A stretch of DNA of 64,000 bases, from the NCBI GenBank assembly GCA_037951165.1, contig JBBDHG010000015.1, forward strand, positions 11,196,501-11,260,500, given 5' to 3'. Shown here piece after piece: positions 1 through 10,722 of the stretch. Each line of letters starts with the position of its first letter. Positions within the stretch are counted from its first letter, which is position 1. Source of the DNA: Lophius americanus. Its lineage: Eukaryota > Chordata > Actinopteri > Lophiiformes > Lophiidae. The notes beneath the pieces were generated by a model. It made no database searches and was not told the origin of the DNA. It saw nothing but the letters and a program-made list of their open reading frames with translations. The position numbers were made by a program, and so were the translations under genes.

Positions 1-33
1 TCCAAGTCTTCCTGTGTGTCTCCCGTCTCCCAG

Positions 34-3000
34 TGCTACATGTTCCACATGTACGTAGGCGTACGAGCAGGTGGAGGGATTGGTGACCAGATCGAAGACC
101 CAGCAGGTGACGAGTATGAGATCTACCGCATCATCTTCGACATCACCTTCTTCTTCTTTGTCATCGTAATCCTCCTGGCCATCATCCAGGGTGAGAGCTC
201 TCTCTCCGTCATTCTTACTATGACTGTAAGATGGGAGTTACTGGGACCATATATTAAATAGCTCCTCACAAGACATCAGAATAGCTTGTGAAGGAACAGA
301 AATGGTGGATTGTTCCACCTATACAGTTATCAGACACCTCCTATCCAGCGGCACGTGGGAGAAGCTGGAACCCAAATCAATCGTTCCAAAAGATTTGTCA
401 TGCATGATGGATGCAGCATCGGATGAACAGGCAGATTGGGTCATTGCTGTCTCAAAAGTTCTGCTTGAGGGATTGATTACCATGTGTTTCACAATTCATA
501 GTATGTCCTTGTGTTGGTGGAGGCATCCAGTTAAAAAGCATCAACATAGTTGTCCCCAAACCATGTTGTCTTGAACACTGGTAGATCGTCCACCTTGTTA
601 ACCTCCACAACATCTGTGCTCTGAACATTCTAGGGTTAATCATCGATGCTTTTGGAGAGTTGAGGGACCAGCAGGAACAAGTGAAAGAAGATATGGAGGT
701 GAAAAGACACATTCTCTCTTCACAATGTAAAACAATACACTGTTATTGAGCATGTGTGTGACAATTATATTATAAAAAAGTGTAGAGACTGTTGTTGAGG
801 ATTTATCTGTAAAGGACCACAATTGGACACATTTAAACCCACAAAACACCGATAATAAAAATACAAAGAAACTCCACAAGACAAGAGGAAAACTTAAATT
901 CATCAGTCCTGCAAGGGTTCAAAAGCCTAAGGCTATGGGACTGCACAAATCCACAGTGAGACACATTATCACCAAATGAAGAAGACTTGGAACAATAGTG
1001 AACCTTCCCAGAATGGACCCAGATTCCCAAATTCTTCCAAGCGCACGATGAAGGTTCATTCAGGAAGTCCTGGAGATTCTTAAGAAAACATGCAAGGAAC
1101 TGCAGGCCTCCCCATCTCGATAAAGGTCAGAGATCATGGCTCCACTACTCCAGAGATACTGGGCACAATTGGCATCATGGGAGAGTGGCGAGGAGAAAAC
1201 CCTCACTAACAGAACATTAAGGCTCATCTGACACAACACACCCTAATGACCCTCACCCTCTCTGGAATGATGAGTGGAAAGTTTAAACTTTTGGAAGACA
1301 GGGATCTGTTTCATATGTTATTCCATAAAACAAAATTTTACCTAATATAATAATTAATTGGGGAAAAAGTGAATTCTTCTATCTACCAGAAAATTCTTAA
1401 TGAGAATGTCAGGTCATCAGTTTGTGAGTTGAAGCAAAACAATGATCCCCAGCAGAAGAGTAAGTCCACCTCTGAATGGATGAAAAGGGATAAAAATAAC
1501 CTTTCAGGTTGAACTCGTTAAAGTCTGGACCTGAACCCCATTCAGATGCTGTGGCTCCTAAATAGAACAGTTCTTGCTCACAAACCTTCCAATATGGCTG
1601 CACTAAAGCAGCTCTGCAAAGAAGATCTCCAGTCATCAGATGGAACAACTAGATATTCAGCTCAAGCTGGTGAATACTTTTTCACAACAGTGATTTAGAT
1701 ATGGAATATCCTTTTTTTGTAAACTTGAATTGTGTGTTTACTCTGGTTGTTTTATGTTACATTTACATGAAGATTCGACACAATTTAGTTAGATTCACAC
1801 ACAAAATGGAGGAAATTGGGAGAATGTCCAATTCGATATCATTTCATACATTTCATTGCTTTGCAATACCGTTTGTGATTTAATCTCAAATAAAGGCTGA
1901 ATGAATGTTTTGAGTAATGACAGCCTTTTAACACTACTGTGGTTCTCTTCCAGACTAAATGCTTTATCTGCGGAATCGGCAACGACTACTTTGACACGGT
2001 GCCACATGGCTTTGAAACGCACACGCTACAGGAGCACAATTTAGCCAACTACCTGTGAGTCCATGTGGAACACCTTCTGTGTGGCTGTGTGTGAGAAAAA
2101 GTAGGGCTTTTTTGGAGAGGAGCTGGGCAATCATTGGGGTTTACCTCAGATGTATAATAATGGGCGTGGGAGTTAGGTAAGACCCCTCTGTGTAATTGCA
2201 CCGGTAATTTGCCAACACCTATAGATTGCCGGTGTAAATATGTACATACAATTTCTACAAAATATAACTATTTAAGGAACCTCAACACTTGACAGGACAC
2301 TTGGTGTGGTCGTAGACACATGACAGCCACCATAGATCTTTTGATAGGGAGGGGAATGTTAAGGCGCCACATATGCTGCAGTAAGGAACTTAACTTCTTT
2401 TGCATCTAGTTTTTCGTTCGGATTACCAGTTTAATTTTCATTGTGATAATTCATAATCTATAATTTATGCAATTCCTCTTATCAGTATTATCATTAAACC
2501 GCCAGTTTGACAGCTTCAAGCTCCGCTGAGGGGTACATTATAGGTCGTAAAGTTTAAGGTCTCAGTTGGACACTTGGCTTTGTCTTTGTTGTTGTTTTCT
2601 TTGTGTATGTATGTTTTCCTTAATGGTTTGTGTATTTGTTTTTCAGGTTCTTTGTGATGTATCTCATTAACAAAGATGAAACAGAGCACACAGGCCAGGT
2701 AAACAGCTCATTTCCCTCTGTAGGAAACATATATATATATATAAATATATATAAATATGTATATATATTGGATGCAGCAGTAACAAAGAGAAACAAGAAG
2801 ACCCTGTTGTGAATTGGTAAATGATAAAGACCCTCTGTGTGTACTCTTGACTGCAGATGTTTGCTGTTATCCACTCTTCAGTTTCTCATACAGAACATGT
2901 AAACCTCATCGGATGCTCACCCATAAAAATTTGCATTAAAAATCTAGGGGAAAATTAAAGATACAAACAATTAGACTTAAACCCTAAAAGGGAGGGGTAT

Positions 3001-4176
3001 TAGACTATTATTATTATTATTATTATTATTACTGGTCTGCAGAGCAGATGATGTAAAACAGCACTTCAACATTACACATGTTGTAGTTTTAATGCCACTG
3101 TCCCTACAAATCTGCTTCTACAGTGTGAAACAGCAAAAGCTGCACCATTCAGTGATTGGTAGCGCCTTGCAAAAGCTTAGAAACCATTCGATAATGCTGA
3201 GTTGATTGACATGTGTTCAATTGGTTGGTTTGGGTAAGTTTTAAGTCATGATGACAAATACAAGAGCTATAGGTTTCGTAAGTGTGAGTGTTTAATCCCG
3301 AACCTTTTGTCCATTTGCTTTTCACGCTGTAAATAATTTGGCTCTTGGGAAAACTAATGGGGTAACTAGAGAATTTCTGGTTTGGCCAAAGCAGAAATTT
3401 CTGCAGAAATACAATTTTAGTCCAAGATCACTTATGTTCACGTTGGCTTATAAAGACTGGACAGCTATTTTAGACAATGTTGGTCTAATCATCAATAAGG
3501 CTTTGTGGTTGTTCTTGTTGTAAGCAGCATACGCCTCCTTTTGTGTTTGACAAACATGAGTTTTAGGGTCATTTCTGTGACTTTAATCCCTGTTTTTGGT
3601 CGTTAGGCCAAGTTTTGTTCAAATTGCTGTCTAACTACACCATAGTTCTTTCAGAAGGGGATAGAAAACCACTTCTGAAACAGACGGATGAATGTTAGAG
3701 TGTAATAAGTTCTTTAAAATCCTGAATAATGCATAGAAAGAGTGAAATGATGGGATGTGAGATGTACTCCATCAAGTGTTTATCTCTCTTCATTATCCCT
3801 CTCCTGTCATTACTGTTAAGGGGTGTCTAACGTCCACTTTTTTGGAGCTAACCAAGGTTTGGTTGCTTGTGATCAAGCTAAGGGAACCAACAAAAGCATC
3901 CTACTATCTAATACTACTTTGTCTTACGCCAAGTTGAAACCCTGCTGCCACTCCTTTGACCTTTGACATTGGGTTATGACGTAGTTGGTCTGAGGCATAC
4001 CGAGGCGTTTGTGGTTTATTGTTTTGAAGTTTACACTGTGTGGAATGTGATCTCCCGTCCTCCTCTGTGTTTCTTTAAAGGAGTCTTACGTCTGGAAGAT
4101 GTACCAGGAGCGATGCTGGGAGTTTTTCCCTGCTGGCGACTGTTTCCGGAAACAGTATGAGGATCAGCTCAACTGA
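34..4176 (+). CDS. ryr2: Ryanodine receptor 2, last five coding exons (5'-partial)
   Basis: This is the C-terminal end of the homotetrameric Ca2+ release channel of the sarcoplasmic reticulum. Coding exons are 34-190, 634-698, 1954-2054, 2647-2698 and 4081-4176 (stop TGA 4174-4176). Together they give 156 codons plus stop, in frame at every junction with GT/AG introns. The first exon holds the selectivity filter GGGIGD and the start of pore helix S6 (ITFFFFVIVILLAIIQ). Next come the cytoplasmic S6 extension (GELRDQQEQVKEDME) and the C-terminal zinc-binding domain, with CFIC and HGFETH...EH as the Cys/His ligands. The protein ends CWEFFPAGDCFRKQYEDQLN. As I recall the family, the Glu in CWEFF and the final Asn fit RYR2, whereas RYR1 and RYR3 have CWDFF and end in Ser or Gly. 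Upstream exons lie outside the window. Residue Gln in GDQIEDP replaces the usual Glu. Confidence 0.97.
890..1720 (+). mobile_element. Degenerate Tc1-like transposon in a ryr2 intron
   Basis: Plus-strand translation in shifting frames recovers Tc1-family transposase pieces: a helix-turn-helix-like LHKSTVRHIITK near 940, a segment resembling GQRSWLHYS near 1120, then NNDPQQKSKSTSEWMKR near 1440. These are followed by SLDLNPIQMLW near 1530 (the Tc1 SPDLNPIE block before the last catalytic acid) and KPSNMAALKQLCKEDLQSS near 1580. Many stops and frameshifts show it is dead. It sits between the second and third ryr2 exons of this window and does not disturb their splice sites. Outer limits are approximate because I did not find clean terminal inverted repeats. 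Confidence 0.75.
2286..2400. repeat. Short dispersed repeat fragment shared with 16380-16470
   Basis: The stretch around 2322-2365 (cagccaccatagatc followed by ttttgatagggaggggaatg) resembles 16403-16440 (ggccaccatagaatatttgttagggaggggtg). This suggests two decayed copies of one dispersed fish repeat. The family is not assigned. Confidence 0.4.
2728..2768. repeat. AT-rich (TA)n microsatellite
   Basis: Imperfect TA/AAT simple repeat about 30 bp after the fourth ryr2 exon of the window. Confidence 0.8.
3007..3031. repeat. (ATT)n microsatellite
   Basis: Eight ATT-type trinucleotide units in the last ryr2 intron. Confidence 0.85.
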
Positions 4177-6600
4177 TTTCGTCTTGGAGCAACACACTCT
4201 TCCTATTCAAACTGTAACTGGTCCTAGACCCTCTGCAGTCATTATCACTCTGCTCATCCCTCAAATCTTCCATGCTGTTCGCTGGAGTACCTGTTTTATC
4301 AGAGAATGGGTTCCACACACTCCTAGTCCGAGAGGAGCTACGAGCTGAGCCTCACAGGACTGGTCCTAAATCATGCTCCGAGCTTTTCGTCATCCAGAGA
4401 GTACACTTGCCAGCCCTGCCAGACATCCTTCACGCTTTCTTTGGAATGCTTCAATGACTTTGTACATACAGAAATATAAGATTATATGCTGTGAAATATA
4501 TGACTGGTGGCACGTCAAGTTTTTTTTTGTCCCGAATGACGTCTTCTCTGCCTAGTTTTACTTTGCATTCACAGTAACAAGCAAAAAATTGAAAGGAATA
4601 CCGGAGAAAGAAAGAAAGAAAGAAAGAAAGGATGGAACCAGAGATGAACAGTGGAGGAAATAAGAGGCGAGGATTCCTCCTGACAGACCTGGAAGACAAT
4701 GATCAAAACACAAAGAGCAGACATTAGTGTGATAATGTTTACCACTTTTTATGTGTACAATGCACGTTGCATGTAAGTATATGGGGTAGACAGACAAAAC
4801 ACTACAATTCTGCTGTGATCCAATACAACAGCTTTGCAATATGTCTGATATTTGAGAGGCTTTCATGGTCGGCTTCATTAAAACTCGAGGTGATAAAGTC
4901 TTAGGTAACCTCACAAAGCGTTTTAGATTGTGGTACATGACAAGCAGGAAGAAATAAGGTGCTTTAACGTAATAATCTAAACCATTTGTAGCCTCCATGT
5001 CAACGCCTCTCTGGCACTGCCAACCAATCCTGGTGTTCAGAAATAGGGCCATTGTACTGGATTCAGTTCAAGAAGATTTTACGGATACTTATAATGTGTT
5101 CACACCGGGTATATGCCAACACTGCGTGGGCTCCTTCACTAAGTGTTCACATTGCTAGCAACATGATCAACTAACGATTCTATTCCATTAAGAATTTTTA
5201 TTTACTTTCTGTTAACATGACTGATTCTGATCTTACACCATTTGCAAGTTAGAACTCAAGCTGGCGTCACACCTAACGCAATGAAAAGTTTAGTGCCACT
5301 TTCCCACTGCTTTATCTGGGATCATTCTCCTCACTCGCGCAAGTATTGCAAATTCACAGATATGATATACACAGTTTCCTTCCAGTATTTGTATCAGCTA
5401 TCAGCTATGACCCAAGCAAACACAGCTGCTGTTTTGTATTAGTTGTGGAAGTCGGAGGAGATCACACGCAGCTACAATAACCTCTTTCTTTGCCTCTTAT
5501 GTATGACACCTGGAAAATCTCATCCCTGATAGGCTTTCAGGAAGCAGCAATTATGGAATTTTTGACCCAAGTTGACACACTCAGCTCCGATAACCGTCCC
5601 CCCGCTTCCCCATCAACGTCCGGATATATGACGTCTGCAAAATCTTGTAAGTTTTCGTGCCGCAGTGTCGGTGAATTTCTAATATTAATTTAAATAATTT
5701 AATATAAATATAAATAAAAAGTTTAAGTCAAGCTCCTTAATTTAACATATATATTTAAATCTAAATAAAGTATTCTGTGGGACCATAATGCAATTAAGTA
5801 AATTCGACCAATAGTTCCCCCCCCCCCCTTTTTTTTTTTTTAAACCTCTTTCTTGAAAAAGGGGGAGATAAAAGGGGAATAAAACTAAAAACATAGAGCA
5901 TACCAACAACGAAGAAATAAGAAGGGGGTTTACAGCTGACTTAACAACAGAACACAGAAGAAGCAAAGGGCGCATTTTTAAGTAAATAGTGGAGTTTTAT
6001 GTAAAGCAATACCAAAGCAGAAAAACAATCTGCTGAAAACCTAAATATGGCAGAAGTTGGTATGTGCTTGTTAGCTGAGGAGAAGAATCAGCCAATCAGT
6101 CGTGTTTCTTCCAGTGGAAATGCAAAGCAAGGAGAAGCCAAGACCAAGTATGAGTGGATTAAAGTAAAGGGTGGGGGGAAACAGTGCCTTACTAAGACAT
6201 GGGTGAGCCATAAAAGTTGGGAGAGAGAGTGACGCTAGAAAGATTCACACATAGACAACATGAAAAATGAGGATAATAACTGAGCTGATGACATGTTGAA
6301 ACGTATGAACACTACATAGAGAAAGCTGCAAAAAATATGGTACTATCAGATAAAAAATGAATCGCCTTATACAGCCAGATATCCACTTGAAAAAATAAGA
6401 ATTAATGAAGCCAAACGTCCCCTTTGTACTTCACTAAATAACATTCAATGTTTTTTATATCTTTTTTTTGTTTTGTTCCTTAATTCGATCCACCTGGGTA
6501 AAACTAATGCAGTGTAATAAACAGGAAGCTGGTTTATGAAGCAACATTAATGGATTAACAAGGTACTTGAGTCTAAAGCCACAGTTCCTCTAACCATTGC
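4177..6600 (+). other. ryr2 3' UTR and downstream DNA
   Basis: No coding exon is recognised after the ryr2 stop. The stretch holds an (AAAG)n microsatellite at 4607-4631, a run of C then T at 5818-5841, and a possible AATAAA polyadenylation signal at 5713-5718. The true end of the ryr2 transcript cannot be fixed by eye. A 164-codon open frame on the minus strand (4558-5052) runs over the microsatellite and has no recognisable domain, so I treat it as chance. Confidence 0.5.
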
Positions 6601-7640
6601 TCAACTACTTTACTGGACGAGACCACTTATTGGGTTATACCGTCTCTATGAAGGGTCGTACTTGCTTGCAACAATGTTTAGATGTTGGTACGTGTCCAAG
6701 TAGCATCCATATGAATGGAAGGAGCCAAGTGTCCCATCATAACATAAAATGCCATCCCTTCCCAAGGTAACGAGGCACACACATGGCCAGCCACGTGAAA
6801 AACCAGACCACAAGGAAGCTCCATAACCAAGCTTCTCAGAGGCTGGTTTTGTAAATCTGAGCTCAGGTGCTGGAACCCTGCTGCTGCTAAAACCACCGGG
6901 TGCGCTCTGTGTAGAGCATCCATAGAACCGGCCTAGGACAGGGCTGCTTATGGAAGGGCATCTGATGCTTCCTTTTGATTCATTCAGAATTGGACTTACT
7001 CTTCTGATTGGGATCATTGTCTCACTGCATAATCTTGTTGCACTTGAGCTTCAACTTACAGAATGATGACCCGACATTCTCCTTCAGAATGTTTCTGGTA
7101 GAGGAAATAGTTAATGTTTTTCTCAATTACGGCGTTGTGGTTCTTGCACAGAAGCAGTAAAGTATCTCCACAACATCCCTCTGCCAAATCCATGTTTCAC
7201 TGTAGGTTTTGTTGCAGAATGTTGTGTTTGATTCATGCCAGATGAAACGGAACTCCTGTCATTCAAACAATTCAGCTTTTCACTCACCACCGCATAGAAG
7301 ATTCTTTGTCTGGGGGTCATCAAGGTGTGTTCGGGCGAAATTCAGCAGAGCCTTAATGTTCTTCTGGGTCAGCAGCAGCTTTCTCTTCAACACTCTCCCA
7401 TGGTACCAATTGCGCCCTTTGTATTTTGAATAGCCGAGCCATGACCTATGACCTTTATTGAGGTGGAACGTGGGCCACCGCTTTGAAGATTTACTACTGT
7501 TCCAAACCTTCTCCATATGTTTTAATTTTAAATTTGGTTTGAGGATCCAACACAGTTTAGTATTAGATACACACAAACAGAAGAAACCAGGAGAAGATGG
7601 GATACTCATACTCACAGGTCACAGCATCATCAACGCCAAT
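6600..7640 (-). mobile_element. Degenerate Tc1-like transposon (minus strand)
   Basis: Minus-strand reading gives GHRSWLGYSKYKGRNW, then KRKLLLTQKNIKALLNFARTHL (7350-7430), matching the Tc1 pattern of KPLLSxKNIxxRLxFAxxHL before the catalytic domain. Downstream come KPTVKHGFGRGMLWRYF (near 7180, the VKHGGGSVMVWGCF block), then DNDPNQKSKSNSE with stops near 7010. Frameshifts and stops are frequent, so it is inactive. The right border near 7540-7590 (aacacagtttagtattagat) resembles the right part of the remnant at 890-1720 (acacaatttagttagattca near 1780), as expected for related terminal repeats in opposite orientation. Confidence 0.8.
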
Positions 7641-7689
7641 ATGACTATTTTTCTATTTTGGATTTAAATTATTAAAGCACTCAGTGCAT

Positions 7690-9560
7690 TGCAGGGAAAA
7701 TGAACGCAGTGATTCCCACTCTGGATTTCATTTCATGACTCCTTAAGTTTGGACCTTGTAGGTTGTGGGTTAAAAAGCAAAGCGAGGGGACGAATGAACA
7801 AATTGTCTAATAATGTCGATCCCTCTGTTTCTTTTTGCACTGATTTATTCCCAGTTAAAGGAATCATATTACTGATTGAATACCAGAGCTAACAACATGT
7901 CCTGGACATATTTTCAATTAAGGCGACTGGGGATTAAGCTAATAGGATGTAGGATGTAGAATTAAGGATTGTTTATCTCTCTATGTGAATTCATGTTTTG
8001 TTTTTTGCTGTTGGTCCCATATTATACAGCAAACAAAATGAATCTTAGTGTATGGATACTCTAAATGCCACTGCATGTTTATAATGCTGGGTCCTTGGAT
8101 AATTATAACAGAAAACATTATAAAACTATGCCACCAACAGATTGTTTTAAGATTTCTGTAATATGCATTTAAGTGTTATAAGTTGAATCCCAACTCTGCA
8201 AGTCACTCGCCATGCCTGATCATCTCTGTTTCAGTATGTTAAACTAAGAGTCGAAGGTTTGATGAGGCATCATTGGTTTCAGCTTCAGAATACATCCCTT
8301 CAGCAGGAGTGTGAGGGCTGGCCGGCCACTGGAAATTGCAAAAACGGAAACTTGCAAAAAAGTTTCTATAATTAACTACGTGACGTTATAATACTCAAGA
8401 ATTAAGAAGTTTAATCATGCCTAAGTGTGTTTAACTTGTTTTGTTTTTTTAATTATTGGGCTCTTTGCACAAAATCGACTTCATCAACATTGCAGGTCCT
8501 GTTTCAACTCCCCAAAAAACATTTAATTGAAGAAGAGTAAAGAACGCTCTTGACCTCTTCTTTTTTTTTTTTTTATTTGCCCCTCAAAGCTGCTTTAGAG
8601 CCATCTTTATGGGTTGCACTTTGTTCATTGTGAAGTGAGGATGCACGAGCAGTTTACATAAAGCACCGACTGTGCAGGTATGATTAAGCAGTAAGTGTCC
8701 CAGTTGCAGCCAAACAGATTGGGTGTTGTGTATATTGCAGTGTCCCTGTTATACCGTGATGTCTTGCCTATAGCCTTTATTTATTTGCAATACAACATCA
8801 AACTAAATAATGCCATTCGTATGTGGTATTTTGATCATGCAAAAGTATTTTTTTCCATATTTACCACCATGTGGCATGTTTAGTTTGCCACACGTTAATG
8901 CATACTGTAGACTTTTGGAGTAGGCTATTGCCACTTCTGAGAGAAATATGTAAAGAGGGTCTGAGTCTGAGTCATGAATGGATTTGCATGATTTTGACAA
9001 TAAATCTTTCTAACTTTAACTTGTGAAGAGGAAATGTACTCTATTCTTATTCCATTCCTGTTTTCATATAGAACATATTATGGACCTAAATATAAAAGGT
9101 TGATCAACTTGTCTCAGCAAATAAAAGCGTTCAGAAGTTTGGATTTATTGAAGGGCTGTTGTCTTGTACAGAATGTTGTCTAGGGCTTATTATTTAAAGC
9201 ATGAATTCAAAAATGTGGGACTTTATCTGTTTATTTTGAATATTAAACATGCCACAAATGCAAGGAGTCCTGCATTCCTTTGGTGAGACAAGAGTGGGGT
9301 ATATCATTTTAATATATACTGATCTACATAGACAAAATACCAAAACCACTGATAGGTGAAGTTTTAGAATACTAGAGATGATGTTGTTACCAGCAGCCTA
9401 GTGGCTTTGTTGGTATCACAGTCTCTTCTCAGTTTCTTCTCTGTGATAATAATGTCGGAAGGATAGGGTGTTTGTTTTTATGTAAAGGCAGAGTGCCATG
9501 CCAAAACACGATTGTGCTTTACCAAATAAAACATAATCTAATATTGGGAATTTATGACAC
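7690..9560. other. Intergenic, nothing recognised
   Basis: AT-rich DNA with only short open frames of fewer than 70 codons. A T-run lies at 8561-8574. I see no exon, RNA gene or identifiable transposon domain. Confidence 0.5.
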
Positions 9561-9620
9561 AAGGCAGGTCTAAGGGATAATCATTAAACACCCTGTTTGC
9601 ACAAGAAACTCACTGTGCAC

Positions 9621-9678
9621 TGCTGAAACCCGGGTTTGAACCAGGGACCTTTAGCTCTCCCAACTGAGCTATTTCGAC
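9621..9678 (-). pseudogene. tRNA-Phe-derived pseudogene, copy 1 (anticodon arm deleted)
   Basis: Read on the minus strand it starts GTCGAAATAGCTCAGTTGGG and ends CCCGGGTTTCAGCA, close to vertebrate tRNA-Phe. The A box is intact and the T-arm is present, but about 14 nt including the anticodon loop are missing, so the D-arm runs straight into the variable region. First of four related copies at about 340-350 bp spacing. Confidence 0.8.
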
Positions 9679-9972
9679 TGTGAAGCTAGCAGATCGAGAG
9701 AAATCATCGTGCAATCACCAACTGAAATAGAACATAGGAACCTTCAACCGCGTCAGCTCGTCGAATTAAAATCAAAATCAAGGACTACTCGAAAAGTCTG
9801 ACTGGCTTTTTGAGAGGCAATGGGCCTAAAGATTTTCATGTGAAGAAATAATACTTTTCATTGGCTAGAAAATCGTAAAGAACTATGTGACAGTATCAGT
9901 TTAGATGGGACCACAGAATCCAATCCAGGACTTAAAGCAGGACAAGCAGGTAATCATTAAACACATTGTGCA

Positions 9973-10046
9973 CCGCAGAAACCCTGGATCCAACCAGGGA
10001 CCTCCAGATCTTTAGTCAAATGATCTCCCAACGGAGATATTATGGC
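9973..10046 (-). pseudogene. tRNA-Phe-derived pseudogene, copy 2 (near full length)
   Basis: About 74 nt. The minus strand reads GCCATAATATCTCCGTTGGG at the 5' end, with anticodon loop CTAAAGA (anticodon AAA, where functional tRNA-Phe has GAA) and T-loop GGTTGGATCC. Several changes break the A and B boxes and the D-stem, so it is most likely dead. Confidence 0.75.
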
Positions 10047-10312
10047 TGTGAGGCTGGCAGATTGAGACCTTTGATTGTCAATTTAATAAAATGCAGGTGA
10101 AAAAAGAAAATATATTGACATGCTGCATGTTGTTTGGTCCCTTCAGTAATATCAGACGGTTGAAATTCAGTCAAAATTGAGAAAAATGTGTACGCTTGAT
10201 TCTGAAATTAATAGCATGAGTTTGCACCAAACCACAGTATCCAACTGAGGAAACTAAGAAGGACAACCAGGTAATCATTTAACATCACTTTTAACAGAGA
10301 AACATGGTGCAC

Positions 10313-10380
10313 TGACGAAATCAGGGATTTAACCAGGGACCTTTACATCTTCACCCTTACTCTGTGTGAGCTACCTCGGC
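10313..10380 (-). pseudogene. tRNA-Phe-derived pseudogene, copy 3 (GAA anticodon kept)
   Basis: The minus strand reads GCCGAGGTAGCTCACACAGA, with the sequence GTGAAGAT at the anticodon loop (anticodon GAA), then AAAGGTCCCTGGTTAAATCC. The D-loop and B box are mutated and the acceptor stem is poor. Its downstream flank (10381-10550) closely follows the flank of copy 1 (9679-9845). Confidence 0.75.
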
Positions 10381-10652
10381 TCTGAAGCTAGCAGATTGAG
10401 GCGATTCTTCGTCCAATCACCAACCGAAGTTGAACTAAGGAACCCAAAAACGATTACAGCTGGTCAAATCAAAATCAAAATCAAGGATTACTTTAAAATT
10501 TACTGACCCAATGAGAAGCATCGGCCTCAAAGATTATCATGTGAGAACATGAAGTCTGCAAAGCACATTTTCTCAGAATCCAAGCAATGATTCTGAGGAA
10601 TGTCATTCAGATCATCATTAAAGACCATTCTTTCATGTGGAACATCCTGCAC

Positions 10653-10722
10653 TGCCAAACTAGAATTGACCATGGGACATTTAAATCTTTAGTCTTTCGC
10701 TCTGTCAGCTGAGCTATTTTGG
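10653..10722 (-). pseudogene. tRNA-Phe-derived pseudogene, copy 4
   Basis: The minus strand reads CCAAAATAGCTCAGCTGACA, then anticodon loop CTAAAGA (AAA) and a damaged T-arm (CATGGTCAATTCTAG). This is the most diverged member of the array. Confidence 0.65.

Noticed and set aside
4558..5052. 164-codon minus-strand open frame
   Set aside because: It runs through an AAAG microsatellite (as LSFFLSF), lies in the ryr2 downstream region and shows no domain or splice context.
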